From the NCBI GenBank assembly GCA_002389265.1, contig DGOD01000048.1, forward strand, positions 1 to 16,185: a DNA stretch of 16,185 bases. Reading direction: 5' to 3'. Below the pieces are notes generated by a model, which made no database searches, had not been told where the DNA came from, and worked only from the letters and a program-made list of their open reading frames with translations. This stretch comes from Gammaproteobacteria bacterium UBA4475 (GTDB taxonomy: Bacteria; Pseudomonadota; Gammaproteobacteria; Pseudomonadales; Azotimanducaceae). Shown here piece by piece: positions 14,409 through 16,185 of the stretch (position 1 is the stretch's first letter; every line of letters begins with the position of its first letter). Both the position numbers and the translations under genes were made by a program.

Positions 14409-16052
14409 ATGACCATGCAAAATACGCCATTAATCCTGTCCAGGATTCTAGGCCGGGGCGCGAAGCTAGATCCCAATGAAGAAGTGGTCACGCTACAAGC
14501 CAACGGCACTCATCGACAGACACTCAAGACCACCTGGGATCATGCTAACCAGTTAGCAGGTGCACTGCAGGCTCACGGCATTCAGATTGGCGACCGGGTC
14601 GCGAGCTTTATGTGGAATAACTATCGCCACCTCGAGCTCTACCAGGGTGTACCGTCCATGGGCGCGGTGCTACATACCTTGAATATTCGACTTGCGCCGA
14701 TGGATCTTGAATACATTATCAATCACGCCAACAGCCGCGTTATTTTCGCCGATGAAGATCTCCTGCCATTACTCGAACCCTTGGTCGGCAAGATACCCAG
14801 CGTGGAGCTACTAATCATTTGTCGGCACGGCGAGGGTGGCGAATCAAGCTTCCCAAATTGCATAGACTATGAAGACTTTATTCAGGGTCATTCGCCGGTC
14901 TATGACTGGCCTGAGATTGAAGAGACGGCCCCCATGGGCCTGTGCTACACCAGCGGCACCACCGGCAAGCCTAAGGGCGTCATGTACACCCATCGCTCCA
15001 CCTACTTGCATACAATGACTCAGTCCATGACTGACTCCATGGGGCTCACAGCATTGGACTCACTCTGTGGGATCGTCCCCATGTTTCATGCCATGGGCTG
15101 GGGGCTGCCATTCTCCGCTTCCATGCTGGGCTGCAAACAGGTCTTGCCACATAAATACATGACTGCCGACAAACTCCTACAACTGATGGTTGATGAGGAG
15201 GTGACCATCTCCGCTGGCGTGCCAACTATCTGGCAAGGGATTCGTGCCCTGCTCGATGCCGACAAGAATGGCAAGTATGATCTGAGTCAGCTATCACGTT
15301 TAACCTGCGGCGGCTCAGCGCCTCCGGTCTCGATGATGCGTTGGTACTGGGAACAATATGGCGTAGAGATGGTCCAGGGCTGGGGCATGACTGAAACCAA
15401 TCCTCTGGGCACTCTGTCACGCAAGGTTGCGAAACGTTCGCACCTGAAGCTGACTGAGGACCAGCAATTTGACAATATTGCCAAAGCGGGCCTGGCGATG
15501 CCGGGTCTTGAAATTGAGATCTTCGACGAGAATTGGAACCCTCTACCCCACGATGGCGACTCCGTCGGCGAGTTATTGATTCGCGGTCCCTGGATCGCGG
15601 CCGAGTACTTTAATGACCCGCAACCTGAAAAATTTCACAATGGCTGGCTGGTCACCGGCGATGTTGCCAAAATTGATGCCGAGGAATATCTGATTATCGC
15701 CGATCGATCCAAGGACCTGATCAAATCTGGCGGGGAGTGGATTTCTTCGGTAGACCTTGAAAACCATATTGTCGCCCTCGACGGCGTAGCCCAAGCAGCG
15801 GTCGTCGCCCAACCGCACCCAAAGTGGGACGAACGACCTGTCGCGCTCGTCATTTTGGTAGAGGGCTCGAATGTTACGCCAGAATTGATCCTCGAGCATT
15901 GCGCCGAGGTATTCGCAAAATGGCAGCTACCTGATGATGTTATCTTCGTCAAACAGATCCCGATGACCTCAACCGGAAAAATTGACAAGAAGACCATCAG
16001 AGCGCAGCTGGAAGCCGAGCATTACCAGCTGCCAGACCAGCGTACCGCTTAA
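14409..16052 (+). CDS. Medium/long-chain fatty acid-CoA ligase, AlkK-like
   Basis: A 547-residue cytoplasmic or membrane-associated member of the AMP-binding (ANL) superfamily. It activates a fatty acid with ATP to acyl-AMP and then to acyl-CoA. Visible motifs: the phosphate loop YTSGTTGKPKGVMYTH from residue 180, PMFHAMGWGLPF, GWGMTETNP, TGDVAKID, DRSKDLIKSGGEWIS (hinge region) and the C-terminal STGKIDKK with the catalytic lysine K524. Length and motif wording fit the AlkK-like subgroup (medium-chain acyl-CoA synthetases, about 545 residues). Expected role: entry of fatty acids into beta-oxidation or lipid synthesis. It has its own promoter, and the next gene is 74 bases downstream. Chain-length preference cannot be told from sequence alone. 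Confidence 0.93.
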   Translation: MTMQNTPLILSRILGRGAKLDPNEEVVTLQANGTHRQTLKTTWDHANQLAGALQAHGIQIGDRVASFMWNNYRHLELYQGVPSMGAVLHTLNIRLAPMDLEYIINHANSRVIFADEDLLPLLEPLVGKIPSVELLIICRHGEGGESSFPNCIDYEDFIQGHSPVYDWPEIEETAPMGLCYTSGTTGKPKGVMYTHRSTYLHTMTQSMTDSMGLTALDSLCGIVPMFHAMGWGLPFSASMLGCKQVLPHKYMTADKLLQLMVDEEVTISAGVPTIWQGIRALLDADKNGKYDLSQLSRLTCGGSAPPVSMMRWYWEQYGVEMVQGWGMTETNPLGTLSRKVAKRSHLKLTEDQQFDNIAKAGLAMPGLEIEIFDENWNPLPHDGDSVGELLIRGPWIAAEYFNDPQPEKFHNGWLVTGDVAKIDAEEYLIIADRSKDLIKSGGEWISSVDLENHIVALDGVAQAAVVAQPHPKWDERPVALVILVEGSNVTPELILEHCAEVFAKWQLPDDVIFVKQIPMTSTGKIDKKTIRAQLEAEHYQLPDQRTA

Positions 16053-16072
16053 CCAATAGCTAGCAAGGAACG

Positions 16073-16098
16073 CGGGTCGACGGAATATCGAAGACCCG
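16073..16098 (+). terminator. Possible weak hairpin after the acyl-CoA ligase gene
   Basis: CGGGTC (16073-16078) and GACCCG (16093-16098) form a perfect 6-bp stem with a 14-base loop, 21 bases past the stop. Only a short, broken T-rich stretch follows, so read-through to the next gene is likely. Confidence 0.35.
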
Positions 16099-16126
16099 TT
16101 AACTGCATTTTAAAGAGTGATTCAAA

Positions 16127-16185
16127 ATGGCAGAAGGATTCTACGTGGTCGCTGCGACCTCGGAATTGGTAGAGGGCGGTCAACT
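16127..16185 (+). CDS. Start of a gene, possibly a Rieske-type ferredoxin (truncated by window end)
   Basis: ATG at 16127 opens a frame that reaches the window end; AGAGTGA at 16114-16120 could be its ribosome site. The 19 visible residues, MAEGFYVVAATSELVEGGQ, resemble the first beta strands of small Rieske [2Fe-2S] proteins (V-A-x-x-S-E-L-x-E-G pattern). The cluster-binding motifs would lie beyond the window, so this is only a guess. It has the same direction as the acyl-CoA ligase. Confidence 0.4.
   Translation, partial: MAEGFYVVAATSELVEGGQ

Overview
The window looks like chromosomal DNA of a Gram-negative gammaproteobacterium, possibly marine. The evidence is indirect: a RarD-type permease, an AlkK-like acyl-CoA ligase, a DUF4139 exported protein, a GPH-type sugar symporter, and genes exporting proteins across an inner membrane. 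I cannot name a genus. No RNA genes, transposases, CRISPR arrays or replication origins were seen. No gene-free stretch exceeds about 240 bases.

Region 1 (1-9370, all + strand) is the most interesting part: a tightly packed run of eight genes that looks like one operon. In order it holds: the C-terminal end of an unrecognised Pro/Gln-rich protein; a membrane protein with a degenerate Ser/Thr kinase domain, TPR-like repeats and a PEGA-like tail; a membrane-anchored protein with five PEGA-like repeats and a SUMF1 (formylglycine-enzyme-like) domain; a small exported protein built partly from 15-bp tandem repeats; a MotA/TolQ/ExbB proton-channel subunit; a divergent actin/Hsp70-like protein with an FHA-like tail; and two vWA proteins, each with one N-terminal membrane helix followed by coiled coil and a vWA domain. 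Most genes overlap by 1 or 4 bases or are separated by fewer than 20. The two vWA proteins share an N-terminal box (SLSFLD[IV][MI]SCGFGA) whose aspartate sits at the mouth of the only membrane helix, as in ExbD, TolR and MotB. My working hypothesis is a proton-driven, trans-envelope machine: the TolQ-like protein as stator ring, the two vWA proteins as an unequal pair of ExbD/MotB-like central subunits, and the pseudokinase, actin-like, PEGA, SUMF1 and TPR proteins as scaffold or regulation on the two sides of the inner membrane.

Region 2 (9377-11841) holds a convergent DUF4139 exported protein on the - strand whose stop lies 6 bases from the end of the operon, then a divergent class I SAM-dependent methyltransferase of the METTL21-like type.

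Region 3 (11842-16185) holds rarD (+), a convergent GPH/MelB-family symporter (-), a divergent intergenic region with a good sigma-70 promoter and operator-like repeats, an AlkK-like medium/long-chain fatty acid-CoA ligase (+), and the first 19 codons of another gene, possibly a Rieske ferredoxin. This region looks like ordinary metabolism and transport and shows no obvious functional link to region 1.
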